From the NCBI GenBank assembly GCA_964460435.1, contig CAYWRH010000004.1:10009-74008 (forward strand): DNA of 64,000 nt. Direction: 5' to 3'. The translations under genes were made by a program, and so were the position numbers. Source of the DNA: JAAZBV01 sp964460435. Its GTDB lineage: Bacteria; Desulfobacterota; DSM-4660; Desulfatiglandales; HGW-15. Position 1 is the first letter of the stretch; the number at the start of each line of letters is the position of its first letter. A model generated the notes under the pieces. The model saw only the letters and a list, made by a program, of their open reading frames with translations. It searched no databases and was not told the origin of the DNA. Of the stretch, positions 44,984-53,608 are shown piece after piece.

Positions 44984-46801
44984 TTAGTTATAGACAATCC
45001 TTTCATGCGGCCTTTTATCCAGCTCCTCTCTTACCGCATATGCCACTGTCTCCATCAGATATGGCTTTTTAAGGTATGCGCCAGCGCCAAGCTCAAGGGC
45101 CTTTTTGAGACGATCTGTTTCAGAATAGCCGCTTATGATAAGAACCTTCTGTTTAGGTTTGATTTCATGAATTTTTCTAAATGTATCAAGCCCGTCCATG
45201 CCCTTTGGCATGATCATGTCAAGCAGCACAAGATCGGCAGGATGATCTTTGATATATTCAATTGCCTCTTCACCATTTGATCTTACCACTACAAAATAGC
45301 CAAGCATGGTCAATATCTTTTTGGCAATATCCCTCTGCTCCTTCACATCATCCACAACAAGTATCGATTCGCCCTTGCCATTTTTCAGGGGAAGCGAGGG
45401 CCTCTCCTCTTTTTCAGGCAGGGGTTCATGGGTTACAGGGAAATAGAGGTTAAATGTGGTGCCCTTTCCCTTTATGCTGTCAAGGAAGATATAACCCTCA
45501 TGATCCTTAACGCTGTTCCATACAATGGTCATCCCAAGGCCTGTCCCGCTTCTCCCCATCTCTTTCTTGGTAAAAAAGGGCTCAAAGATCTTTTCCTTCT
45601 CCTCTTCCGAGATCCCTTCACCCTCATCGGAGACCTGTAAAAGGGCATATTCTCCCTCCATCATTTTGCAGTCTGGCCGGTTATGTGCTGTGACAATTAT
45701 CCTTGAGGTCCTTATGACTATTTTACCTCCTCCGGGCATAGCCTCTGCGGCATTGGAGATAAGGTTCGTGAGGGTCTTGGAAAAATGGACAGGGAACCCT
45801 TTAATTTTCAGTGGCTCATCTTCATTTGTCACCAATATTTCTGTTTTGGGATGAAAGGCCCTTATCCTCTCCACCTCAGGGCCTGCAATACATTCCGCAA
45901 CAATAGAGTTGATATCAAGAACCGCCTTTTTTGCTACCCTTCGCCTGGAAAGGGTAAGAAGGTCCTCAACAATGGCTGCTGCCTTGAGACCAGATTTTTT
46001 TATGGTCATAAGCGGCTCCCTTAAGGGGCTGTTTGCAGGTATATTCATCAGCAACATCTCCGGATAATTTATAGAGGCTGAAAGCACATTATTAAGATCA
46101 TGCACCACACCTCCGGCAACAATGCCCACAAGCTCCATCTTCTGCGCCTGTTCAAGACCGATCTTCAATCTCCTTTTTTCCTCAAGCGCATCGCTTAATG
46201 CCCTGTTAGCTGTAAGGAGTTCCGCATTCCGCCTGTTCAGGTTTCTGACAAGCCCGATCAACTGACTGTTAATCTTTGAGAGAATGATCACGATGAGCCC
46301 GGTCAAAAAGAGCATGCCCACAGCGCCAAGTGCCCAGGTAAAAGGTGAGCGCATATATGCCTGGATATCAAAGTCGAATGTTAACACCCCGTTAACAACA
46401 GATACGCCAACAGCCGCAAAGGAGGCTGAACTTAGCAGAACAGCAATAACCCCTCCCCTGGTTCCAAAGAATGCAGTAGCCACAATGCAGAAAATAAGCA
46501 GCATTGCTGAACTGTATCCAATAAAACCAAATTTTGCCAGACCCAATATGGCAAGCATAAAAATGATACCTGCCAGCAGAATGGACTTTACTGTGTGCGA
46601 AAGGTGTTTTTTTAAAATTGCAATCCCTATGATGGCGATATAGGAGACTATATGGATATAGAGGAAGTTTTGCCACCCCATTAATAATGCCCTTGAAAGG
46701 GAGGCAGCAAGCACAACTGCGCCTATACAGGTAAGACTCATCAATACTCGGTCAAGCTGCTCTTCATGAATACTTTTCATCACATCTTCATTATTACCCA
46801 T
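44984..46801 (-). CDS. Hybrid sensor histidine kinase with C-terminal receiver
   Basis: 605 aa. About six membrane helices (25-180) form the sensor, followed by a coiled linker. The HisKA H-box GGVVHDLNNVLSASINYPEM carries His at about 234. The ATPase part has N-box NLISNAAEAM and EPFFTKKEMGRSGTGLG. A receiver follows (about 478-600): VVDD at the start, the phosphoacceptor Asp in LVLLDMIMP and Lys in YLKKP. No DNA-binding output is fused. It is divergent from, and clearly related to, the kinase at 47.2 kb. The stimulus is unknown. Confidence 0.93.
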   Translation of the reverse strand: MGNNEDVMKSIHEEQLDRVLMSLTCIGAVVLAASLSRALLMGWQNFLYIHIVSYIAIIGIAILKKHLSHTVKSILLAGIIFMLAILGLAKFGFIGYSSAMLLIFCIVATAFFGTRGGVIAVLLSSASFAAVGVSVVNGVLTFDFDIQAYMRSPFTWALGAVGMLFLTGLIVIILSKINSQLIGLVRNLNRRNAELLTANRALSDALEEKRRLKIGLEQAQKMELVGIVAGGVVHDLNNVLSASINYPEMLLMNIPANSPLREPLMTIKKSGLKAAAIVEDLLTLSRRRVAKKAVLDINSIVAECIAGPEVERIRAFHPKTEILVTNEDEPLKIKGFPVHFSKTLTNLISNAAEAMPGGGKIVIRTSRIIVTAHNRPDCKMMEGEYALLQVSDEGEGISEEEKEKIFEPFFTKKEMGRSGTGLGMTIVWNSVKDHEGYIFLDSIKGKGTTFNLYFPVTHEPLPEKEERPSLPLKNGKGESILVVDDVKEQRDIAKKILTMLGYFVVVRSNGEEAIEYIKDHPADLVLLDMIMPKGMDGLDTFRKIHEIKPKQKVLIISGYSETDRLKKALELGAGAYLKKPYLMETVAYAVREELDKRPHERIVYN

Positions 46802-47200
46802 AATTACCTCACTGGTTTCAACTGGAAAAAAGGAATAAGATATTATGTTTCTACAGATTATTATGGTTCTGCAACGTAATGATATTTTTTACCGGAAAAG
46901 TTTATGCCAAGGACATCATAATCCCCCCGAATAGTCAGATATTGTTATCCAAAGGTTACAGCAAATGATGTGGCTGGGGTAATGTCCCGGTATAGACCCA
47001 GACAGGCAGCCTGGCATCTGCCTATGGATAGAAATTTTGATCATAAGAGCCGTTGAATGGTAAAAATCCACAAAAAACGCCTGTACAACAAGCTGAGTAT
47101 GATGTATTTGTACGCATAATATTGTAAAAAAGCAAAATATTTTTATAATTTTTTTATATTCGACCGGTAAAAACTGGATCTCAAAGCAGCAGCTGTAACT
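46802..47200. other. Divergent intergenic region between two histidine kinases
   Basis: There is no gene in these 399 bases. It must hold the promoters of both kinases. A small AGGCAG/CTGCCT hairpin lies at 47004-47023, and the last 100 bases before the plus-strand kinase are AT-rich. No convincing -35/-10 pair or operator was recognised. Confidence 0.5.
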
Positions 47201-49432
47201 ATGACGAAAGAAACAATAATCCTACAGTCAGCCGGATCATTATCCGTAGCCATAATCGCCCTTCTAATGTTTATCCTGCAATGCCTTCTTTTTATTAAAA
47301 GGAGGGAAAAACCCTGGTATGCATGGAGTGCGGCCATATCATTTTCCGCTGTTCTCTACACAACAGGGGTTTTTATAGAGTATAACACCCCGGCAGGAGC
47401 TCTTAACCGCTTTTCCGGTATCCTTGAATTTGCAGCGCTGATCCTCCTGATTCACTGCATGTATGGCTTTACCTATTCATACCTTGGCATTAATGCAAAG
47501 AGATATCATCTGCTTGCAGGGATATTTCATCTGCTTATCATGGCAGTATTATGGGCTACAGACCTTATTGTTTCCTATAAGGTCTCTACATGGAAATTTC
47601 TATTTCTTAAATCTCCCTATGTGGAGCCATCCATTGGCATCATTGGCCCCATTTTTATGCTTTATATCGCATGTTCAGCCGTTTACGGGATTATACTATG
47701 GGTTAGGCACAGGGTAACAGAGGTCAAGTACCGCAACCTGTTTCTGTCAGGCATGGTTTTCTGGATTATCCTTGGGATTCATGACGGGCTTGCCGCATCC
47801 GGAATGCCCACCATTCAGTATCTGATGGAATACGGGTTTCTCGGTTTTGCCTTTGCTGTTTTGTGGGTGGTTGTCAACAGCTACAGGGATGCGGAAACAG
47901 ATGTAAAATACCGCCTGATTACCGAGCATGCCAATGAATGTATCATCATTGTACAGGATGAAAAGATCGTTTTTGGAAATCCTGCCTTCTGCAAATTAAT
48001 AGATGAGCCTTTGACAGAGGGTTCTGCCCTGACTTTCTACGGGATGATGCATCCAAAAGACCGGGAATTTTACACAACTATATACCATTCCCTGCTAAAA
48101 GGAGAGACGCCACCCGGCAGACATACCATGTGTGTCAAAGGGAAGGGGGGGAAAGAGCGGTTTCTTGAAATAGTCATTACAGCAATAACATACAGGGGAA
48201 GGGCTGCGGCTCTCGGGGTTATGCGTGATATCACTGAACAGAAACAGGAGGCAGAGGCGCTCCGTGAGACAGAAGAAAAACTTTCAAGGCTTAAAAAGAT
48301 GGAATCCCTTGGCCTGCTTGCAGGAGGGGTTGCCCATGATCTTAATAATGTGCTTTCAGGAATAGTAAACTACCCTGAACTATTGCTTATGGATATGGCC
48401 CATGACAGCAAACTGAGGAAGCCGCTTGAAGGAATCAAGAGTTCAGGGGAGAGGGCAGTCGCAATTGTTCAGGACCTGCTGACCGTAGCAAGGGGGGTAG
48501 CAATTCAGAAAGAGCCGGTAAATATCAATGAGATAGTCATAAGCTATCTTGACTCACTGGAATTTACAAAACTTAATCAATTTCACCCCGGGGTCAATGT
48601 AAAGACAGTACTTGACCCTGATTTGCCCGACATTGAGGGTTCATCCATTCATATACGGAAGGTAATTATGAACCTTGTTTCAAATGCAGCCGAGGCAATA
48701 ATTCAAAAAGGTAATATATTAATATCCACAATGCTCTGCTATCTTGAAAGGCCGGTAAAGGGGTATGATACTGTGAATGCAGGGGAGTATCTGCTGCTCA
48801 CGGTTGCTGATGACGGGCCAGGCATTGATCCGGAGGATATGGAAAGGATATTTGAACCATTCTACACAAAAAAGGTTATGGGCAGGAGCGGCACAGGCCT
48901 TGGCCTTTCCGTGGTCTGGAGTGTGCTTCAGGATCATAAGGGGTATATAGATGTATCGAGCAACAGTGAGGGCACAACATTTAATCTCTATTTCCCTTCA
49001 TTGAAGCTGATTGATTCCAGACGAAGATTTGCAGTTCCTGTCAGTGAATATCAGGGAAATCATGAAAAAATTATGGTTGTTGATGATGTGGAGGCGCAGA
49101 GGGATATCACATGCAGTATGCTTAATAGGCTCGGCTATGAAACAATCGCTGTATCGAGTGGCGAAGAGGCTCTCTCCTATATCAAAAACAATGTCGCTGA
49201 CCTTGTGATTATTGATATGATCATGGACCCAGGCATAAACGGTAAAGAGACCTATGAACAGATGATAAAAATCAGGCCCGGACAGAGGGCGATAATTGTT
49301 AGCGGTTTTGCTGAGACAGATGATGTAAAAAAGACACTCAAAATGGGGGCTGGCATTTTTCTCAAAAAGCCCTTTTCATTTGAGGATATCGGCCTTGCCA
49401 TAAAGGCGGAACTTGCAAGAAAAACCTCTTAA
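47201..49432 (+). CDS. 7TM-PAS hybrid histidine kinase with C-terminal receiver
   Basis: 743 aa. The N-terminus has about seven membrane helices (10-228), like the histidine kinase 7TM sensor module. A PAS domain follows (about 235-350, ending in DITEQKQEAEAL), then HisKA with the H-box GGVAHDLNNVLSGIVNYPEL (His about 379). Next come the ATPase core (NLVSNAAEAI, FEPFYTKKVMGRSGTGLG) and a receiver from about 623 (VVDDVEAQRD, phospho-Asp in DLVIIDMIMD, KKP). The H-box, ATPase and receiver parts resemble the kinase encoded divergently at 44984. No strong ribosome site is seen. A conserved unknown gene follows after 24 bases. Confidence 0.93.
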   Translation: MTKETIILQSAGSLSVAIIALLMFILQCLLFIKRREKPWYAWSAAISFSAVLYTTGVFIEYNTPAGALNRFSGILEFAALILLIHCMYGFTYSYLGINAKRYHLLAGIFHLLIMAVLWATDLIVSYKVSTWKFLFLKSPYVEPSIGIIGPIFMLYIACSAVYGIILWVRHRVTEVKYRNLFLSGMVFWIILGIHDGLAASGMPTIQYLMEYGFLGFAFAVLWVVVNSYRDAETDVKYRLITEHANECIIIVQDEKIVFGNPAFCKLIDEPLTEGSALTFYGMMHPKDREFYTTIYHSLLKGETPPGRHTMCVKGKGGKERFLEIVITAITYRGRAAALGVMRDITEQKQEAEALRETEEKLSRLKKMESLGLLAGGVAHDLNNVLSGIVNYPELLLMDMAHDSKLRKPLEGIKSSGERAVAIVQDLLTVARGVAIQKEPVNINEIVISYLDSLEFTKLNQFHPGVNVKTVLDPDLPDIEGSSIHIRKVIMNLVSNAAEAIIQKGNILISTMLCYLERPVKGYDTVNAGEYLLLTVADDGPGIDPEDMERIFEPFYTKKVMGRSGTGLGLSVVWSVLQDHKGYIDVSSNSEGTTFNLYFPSLKLIDSRRRFAVPVSEYQGNHEKIMVVDDVEAQRDITCSMLNRLGYETIAVSSGEEALSYIKNNVADLVIIDMIMDPGINGKETYEQMIKIRPGQRAIIVSGFAETDDVKKTLKMGAGIFLKKPFSFEDIGLAIKAELARKTS

Positions 49433-49456
49433 TAATCGGCCAATAAGGAGAACAAA

Positions 49457-50224
49457 ATGATCCAGACCTCAATAACACCTTCAGCAGGTAAACGTCTGAT
49501 TGCCAGATCCATTACCCGTCACCCAGCAATCATAGAAGCGCTTGTATCCGGCACCATTGTTGTTGTTGCAGGCACCACAAATGGATATGTGGCTGAGGAG
49601 CTGCTCACTGCTTGCGGAGAAGACAGGGAGTTTTCTCGCAGACGTTTCTTTCGCGGAATAACCCTTCCGCCGAACTATAAGATCACTGATTCAGGCAGGC
49701 TGTCCGATGAGAGCCGCTTTCCCGGGGATATTATTATCCAGAAGGGGAGCATCATAAAGGGGAAGACCATATTTGATGTCATTGATGATCTCAGGGAGGG
49801 TGATGTTATTCTAAAGGGGGCAAATGCCGTTGACCTGATACATAAACAGGCAGGTGTGCTGATTGGTGATACAAAGGGCGGAACAATAGTAGCCGCATTG
49901 CAGGCTGTTGTTGGAAGGCGTGCGCAGCTGATCCTGCCTGTGGGGCTTGAAAAACGGGTTGCAACAGACCTGAATACCATTGCCAGACTCCTTAACACGC
50001 CAGGCTCACATGGTGCCCGGATGCTTCAGGTTAACGGAGAGGTTATAACCGAACTGGAAGCGATTATGATGCTCACTGGCGCCCGTGCTGAACTGGTTGC
50101 AGCAGGCGGTGTATGTGGCGCAGAAGGGGCTGTATGGCTCGCAATATCAGGGACAACCGAGCAGGAAGAAACAGCGGGCAAGCTTGTTTCAGAGATCAGA
50201 AATGAACCGAATTTTCAACTGTAA
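49457..50224 (+). CDS. Conserved protein of unknown function
   Basis: 255 aa, soluble, with no signal peptide. Repeated Gly-rich turns are seen (GTIVVVAGTTNGYVAEELL, VILKGANAVD, IGDTKGGTIVAALQAVVGRRAQ and the ending AAGGVCGAEGAVWLAISG), suggesting an alpha/beta fold with a nucleotide- or CoA-like pocket. I do not recognise the family. An AAGGAG site precedes the ATG, and the gene is 24 bases after the histidine kinase, so co-transcription is likely. Confidence 0.7.
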   Translation: MIQTSITPSAGKRLIARSITRHPAIIEALVSGTIVVVAGTTNGYVAEELLTACGEDREFSRRRFFRGITLPPNYKITDSGRLSDESRFPGDIIIQKGSIIKGKTIFDVIDDLREGDVILKGANAVDLIHKQAGVLIGDTKGGTIVAALQAVVGRRAQLILPVGLEKRVATDLNTIARLLNTPGSHGARMLQVNGEVITELEAIMMLTGARAELVAAGGVCGAEGAVWLAISGTTEQEETAGKLVSEIRNEPNFQL

Positions 50225-50353
50225 AAAATAGAGACATTAACTGGATCAGGGTTTTTCTGGATAACAGTGATAGCGACTACCTCCATATTTTCTGTTCCAC
50301 TAAAATAGCTTTTTATTCTTCTGCGTTTTGTCCTTAATCTTTTTTTGGCCTTT

Positions 50354-51706
50354 TTATAAATGGTGTTTCTGCCGCCACCTGTACTCCCTGAGCAGAAACG
50401 TAAGCACAACAAAAAAACTCAGGACATCTGATACTGGCAGTGCAAGCCATATGCCGGTTAGTCCGAACAGATATTCAAGGAGAAAAAGCACCGGGATAAA
50501 GAGTATAAACTGGCGGATGAGTGACAGCCACAGGGCCATGCCACCCATTGACAGCCCCTGAAAGGCCGTAATAAAAAGTATGGATGGCCCTATAAAGGTA
50601 AGTGCAGAGAGCATTATCCTCATGCCCGGGATGGTCACTTTAAGGACTTCAGGGTCTTTCATGAAGATGGCAAGTATCTCCGGTGTCCAGATCTCAATTA
50701 TTATGGTGAAGATTATAAGGAGTATTGCTGTGCCCACTGATGAAAGCCTTACGGCCTTCCAGAGCCTTGCCTCTTTTCCTGCACCCATATTGTATCCCAC
50801 CACCGGCAGAAGGGCATTTGAAACACCCATGATAGGCATAAATGCCAGGTCAGATATCCTCATTGCAAGGCCGACAGCCGCAATAGGCGCTGAACCATAT
50901 GCGGATACCACCTTGTTAAAAAGTATAAATGCCAGGCTTTCTGTAAGCTGCTGAATGGAGGCAGGCGCACCCACATGGTATATCCTCTTCAGGATATTCC
51001 ACCTTGGCACGAGGCTCAACCTGCTTATCCTGTAGGCTGTCCTCTTTGCAAAGATAAAATAGAGACCTATTGCCATTCCTGTGCACTGTGCAATGACTGT
51101 GGCTAGGGCCGCCCCTTTGATCCCCATTTCCGGGAAAGGGCCAATCCCTAAGATCAGAAACGGGTCAAGGATTATGTTTATTACACTTGCAGTTATCATG
51201 ATTACAGTGGGTTTTACTGTGTCCCCTGACCCGCGGATAAGGCCGCCAACCAGAAAAATAAAGACATTGGCAGGCGCACCGAATGCGGTAATAACCAGGT
51301 ATACCCTCCCCATATCCATGATATTATCTGTGGCACCAAGAAGCCGGAGTATGGTATCAGGCATAAACAGAGGGGGTATCAGAAATAAAAGGCCCCACAT
51401 AACACTTAAGAAAAAGATCTGCCCCGCGGCAAGGTTGACGCCATTAATATTTTTTTCACCAAAATATCTGGACACAAGGGCGCCTGTGCCTGTGCCTGTG
51501 CCCATACCTACAGCCATTGCAAGTATCTGGTATGGGAAGACGATCGTTAATGCGGCAATAGCCTCATGGCCGAGCCTTGCCACCCAGAAGGTATCAACTA
51601 TATTATAGAGGCTGCCGGCAATGGTGGCTGCTATACCCGGAAGACTTAGCCTTATAAGCAGCGTACCCAAAGGGGCTGTCCCGAGCCGTTCAGTATATTT
51701 TTGCAT
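50354..51706 (-). CDS. MATE family efflux transporter
   Basis: 450 aa with about 12 membrane helices in two halves. The N-terminal half has GTLLIRLSLPGIAATIAGSL, YNIVDTFWVARLG and GTGTGALVSRYFGEKN, typical of bacterial MATE (NorM/DinF branch) proteins that export cationic compounds by Na+ or H+ antiport. The C-terminus looks complete. It is transcribed away from the selenoprotein gene, with a 163-base divergent gap. Confidence 0.92.
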   Translation of the reverse strand: MQKYTERLGTAPLGTLLIRLSLPGIAATIAGSLYNIVDTFWVARLGHEAIAALTIVFPYQILAMAVGMGTGTGTGALVSRYFGEKNINGVNLAAGQIFFLSVMWGLLFLIPPLFMPDTILRLLGATDNIMDMGRVYLVITAFGAPANVFIFLVGGLIRGSGDTVKPTVIMITASVINIILDPFLILGIGPFPEMGIKGAALATVIAQCTGMAIGLYFIFAKRTAYRISRLSLVPRWNILKRIYHVGAPASIQQLTESLAFILFNKVVSAYGSAPIAAVGLAMRISDLAFMPIMGVSNALLPVVGYNMGAGKEARLWKAVRLSSVGTAILLIIFTIIIEIWTPEILAIFMKDPEVLKVTIPGMRIMLSALTFIGPSILFITAFQGLSMGGMALWLSLIRQFILFIPVLFLLEYLFGLTGIWLALPVSDVLSFFVVLTFLLREYRWRQKHHL

Positions 51707-51812
51707 AAAACTTCTCTATATTCTTAAGGTTTCAAAAGCGAACGGTCACGATCTCCAACTTTAGAGCCATTGTCAACCATAAAATTGACCGGCCTATTTT
51801 AAAACTATTGTT

Positions 51813-51841
51813 TTGACACATATACCCCGGACTCGTATACT
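51813..51841 (+). promoter_or_regulatory. Strong sigma70-type promoter of the selenoprotein/AOR operon
   Basis: TTGACA at 51813-51818 and TATACT at 51836-51841 with a 17-base spacer: one mismatch to consensus in twelve bases. It is 28 bases before the start codon, which has AGGAGG upstream, so the leader is short. Confidence 0.8.
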
Positions 51842-51869
51842 CCTTAAAAACTAATCTCAGGAGGCATAA

Positions 51870-53603
51870 ATGATTAAAAGACCATTACTGCACAACCCTC
51901 TTCCCATAGTATTCATCCTTGTTTTATCCTCTGTTTCCTTTTTCCCTCTATTTTGCAGCGCAGCATCTGAAAAAGCACCCCTAATCACTGTCATGAACCC
52001 GGCAGTGAGAGAGATAATTGCGCCACGGGTAGACCTTCCGCCAAGGCTTACATCGCTTTCAGGTAAAACCATATACCTTGTGGATATGAACTATGAAGGG
52101 ATTAATGGAACCCCTGTAATGGGGGAAATACAGAAATGGTTTACAAAAAATATGCCCGATGTAAAGACAATCCTCAGGATCAAGAAGGGCAACTATATTG
52201 AAGATGACCCGGCTCTGTGGAAGGAGATAGCTGATAATAAGGCCGCCGGAGTAATCATGGGAGTGGCAGGGTGATGGGGCTGCATAGCGGCCGTGAGCCG
52301 TTTTAATGGAAACCTTGAAAAGCAGTACAGCATCCCCACTGTATCACTGGCAAATGAAAATGTTGTTACTTTTGGTATTAATGGCCATGCAAAATACAGT
52401 ACCGGCATGCCCCTTAGATTTGTCGGCATGCCCTATCCATTTACAGGTTTGAGCGAAGAGCGGCTTAAAAATTATCTCAAGGATGGAAAGGATAATGTCA
52501 CAGGTAAACCGATAATGACTGCAATCATAGACGCCCTGACTATCCCTTTCACAAAATCAGAGATCAACCCTGAGTCGCCGCCAGAACCCAGATATTTAAC
52601 TCCTGACACAGAAGAAAATCTTCAGAGGCTATTTAAGGATAAGGGATGGACAGACTATAACCCCATAATCCTTCCGACCGAGGAAAAGGTTAAAAAGATG
52701 CTTGAGGGCACAAGCCATGACCCAAACGAGATAGTCAAGGAGGCAGCAGGCACCTTTGGCACCAGGCGCCCTTTTACAGTGGAAAAGGTTGCTATTGTTG
52801 CTGTTATGGCAGGCGCAAAACCCGAATACCTGCCTGTGATACTTGCCCTTTCAAGCCAGTTGCCCTACATGGATTCCACCACCTCAAGCGCACGCATGGT
52901 GCTCATAAACGGCCCCATACGTGAAGAGATAGGAGTCAATTCAGGCCTTGGCGCTCTTGGCCCAAATGCAGAGGCAAATTCCATAATAGGCCGTTCCATG
53001 GTGCTTATGCACAAGATCATCCAGGGATACAAGGAGGGTGAAAGCGGTTTCTCATCACTCAGTAATCCGCTTCTTTACAATAATATTACCATAGCCGAAA
53101 ATGAGGAGAGGCTCCCTGAAGGATGGAAACCATTTCATGTGCAGATGGGTTTTAAGCGGGAGGAGAGCACCATTACACTCTTTTTCGGGTGGAATTTTGT
53201 AAACAGTTCCGGTTCTGTTGTGGAGCACTATGCCCCGCAGCTACTTATGAGGGATTTTACAATGGTGCTTGCTGCAACGGGTGCAGCAACGCTAATCATG
53301 GATCCATCTGTTGCATTTCAATTAAGGGATACGCAGGGGTTTAAAACAAAAGAGGCCCTTTCCGAATGGCTCTCTAAAAACGCCGAGATACCGGCAGGTA
53401 TGTACTGGGCCAACTCCATTAACTCGGGCATGAGGGGGCCCGGTGATAAAAACTCAAAAACGGCCACTAACGATGTCAAGATAAAGCACCTGACCTCTCC
53501 TGCAATGATCAACACGATCGTTACAGGAGGTGAAACCGCCAGTGTCTGGTTTATAGCAGATTTTATGCCCGGCAGGCCAGTATCAATAGATGCGTGGAGG
53601 TAA
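51870..53603 (+). CDS. Exported UGSC-like selenoprotein (in-frame TGA read as selenocysteine, UWGC motif)
   Basis: A signal peptide (VFILVLSSVSFFPLFCSAA) is followed by IIAPRVDLPPRLTSLSGKTI and AGVIMGVAG. Then come TGA at 52272-52274 (codon 135) and WGC, then LEKQYSIPTVSLANENVVTF, all in one frame. Coding continues in that frame to TAA at 53601-53603, 577 aa in total. This order (ApR..LdGk near the start, U followed by a Cys, then LEk.xIPTV) matches UGSC-type selenoproteins, here with U-W-G-C in place of U-G-S-C. A hairpin just after the TGA has the position expected of a bacterial SECIS. UxxC would be a redox pair. AOR follows five bases later. Direct proof needs homologues with Cys at 135. 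Confidence 0.75.
52275..52305 (+). promoter_or_regulatory. Candidate bacterial SECIS hairpin
   Basis: CGGC (52288-52291) and GCCG (52297-52300) pair around CGTGA, extended by two more pairs below. The loop starts 17 bases after the TGA, within the 16-37 base range known for bacterial SECIS elements. The stem is short, so it is only a candidate. Confidence 0.45.
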
Positions 53604-53608
53604 TTAAA

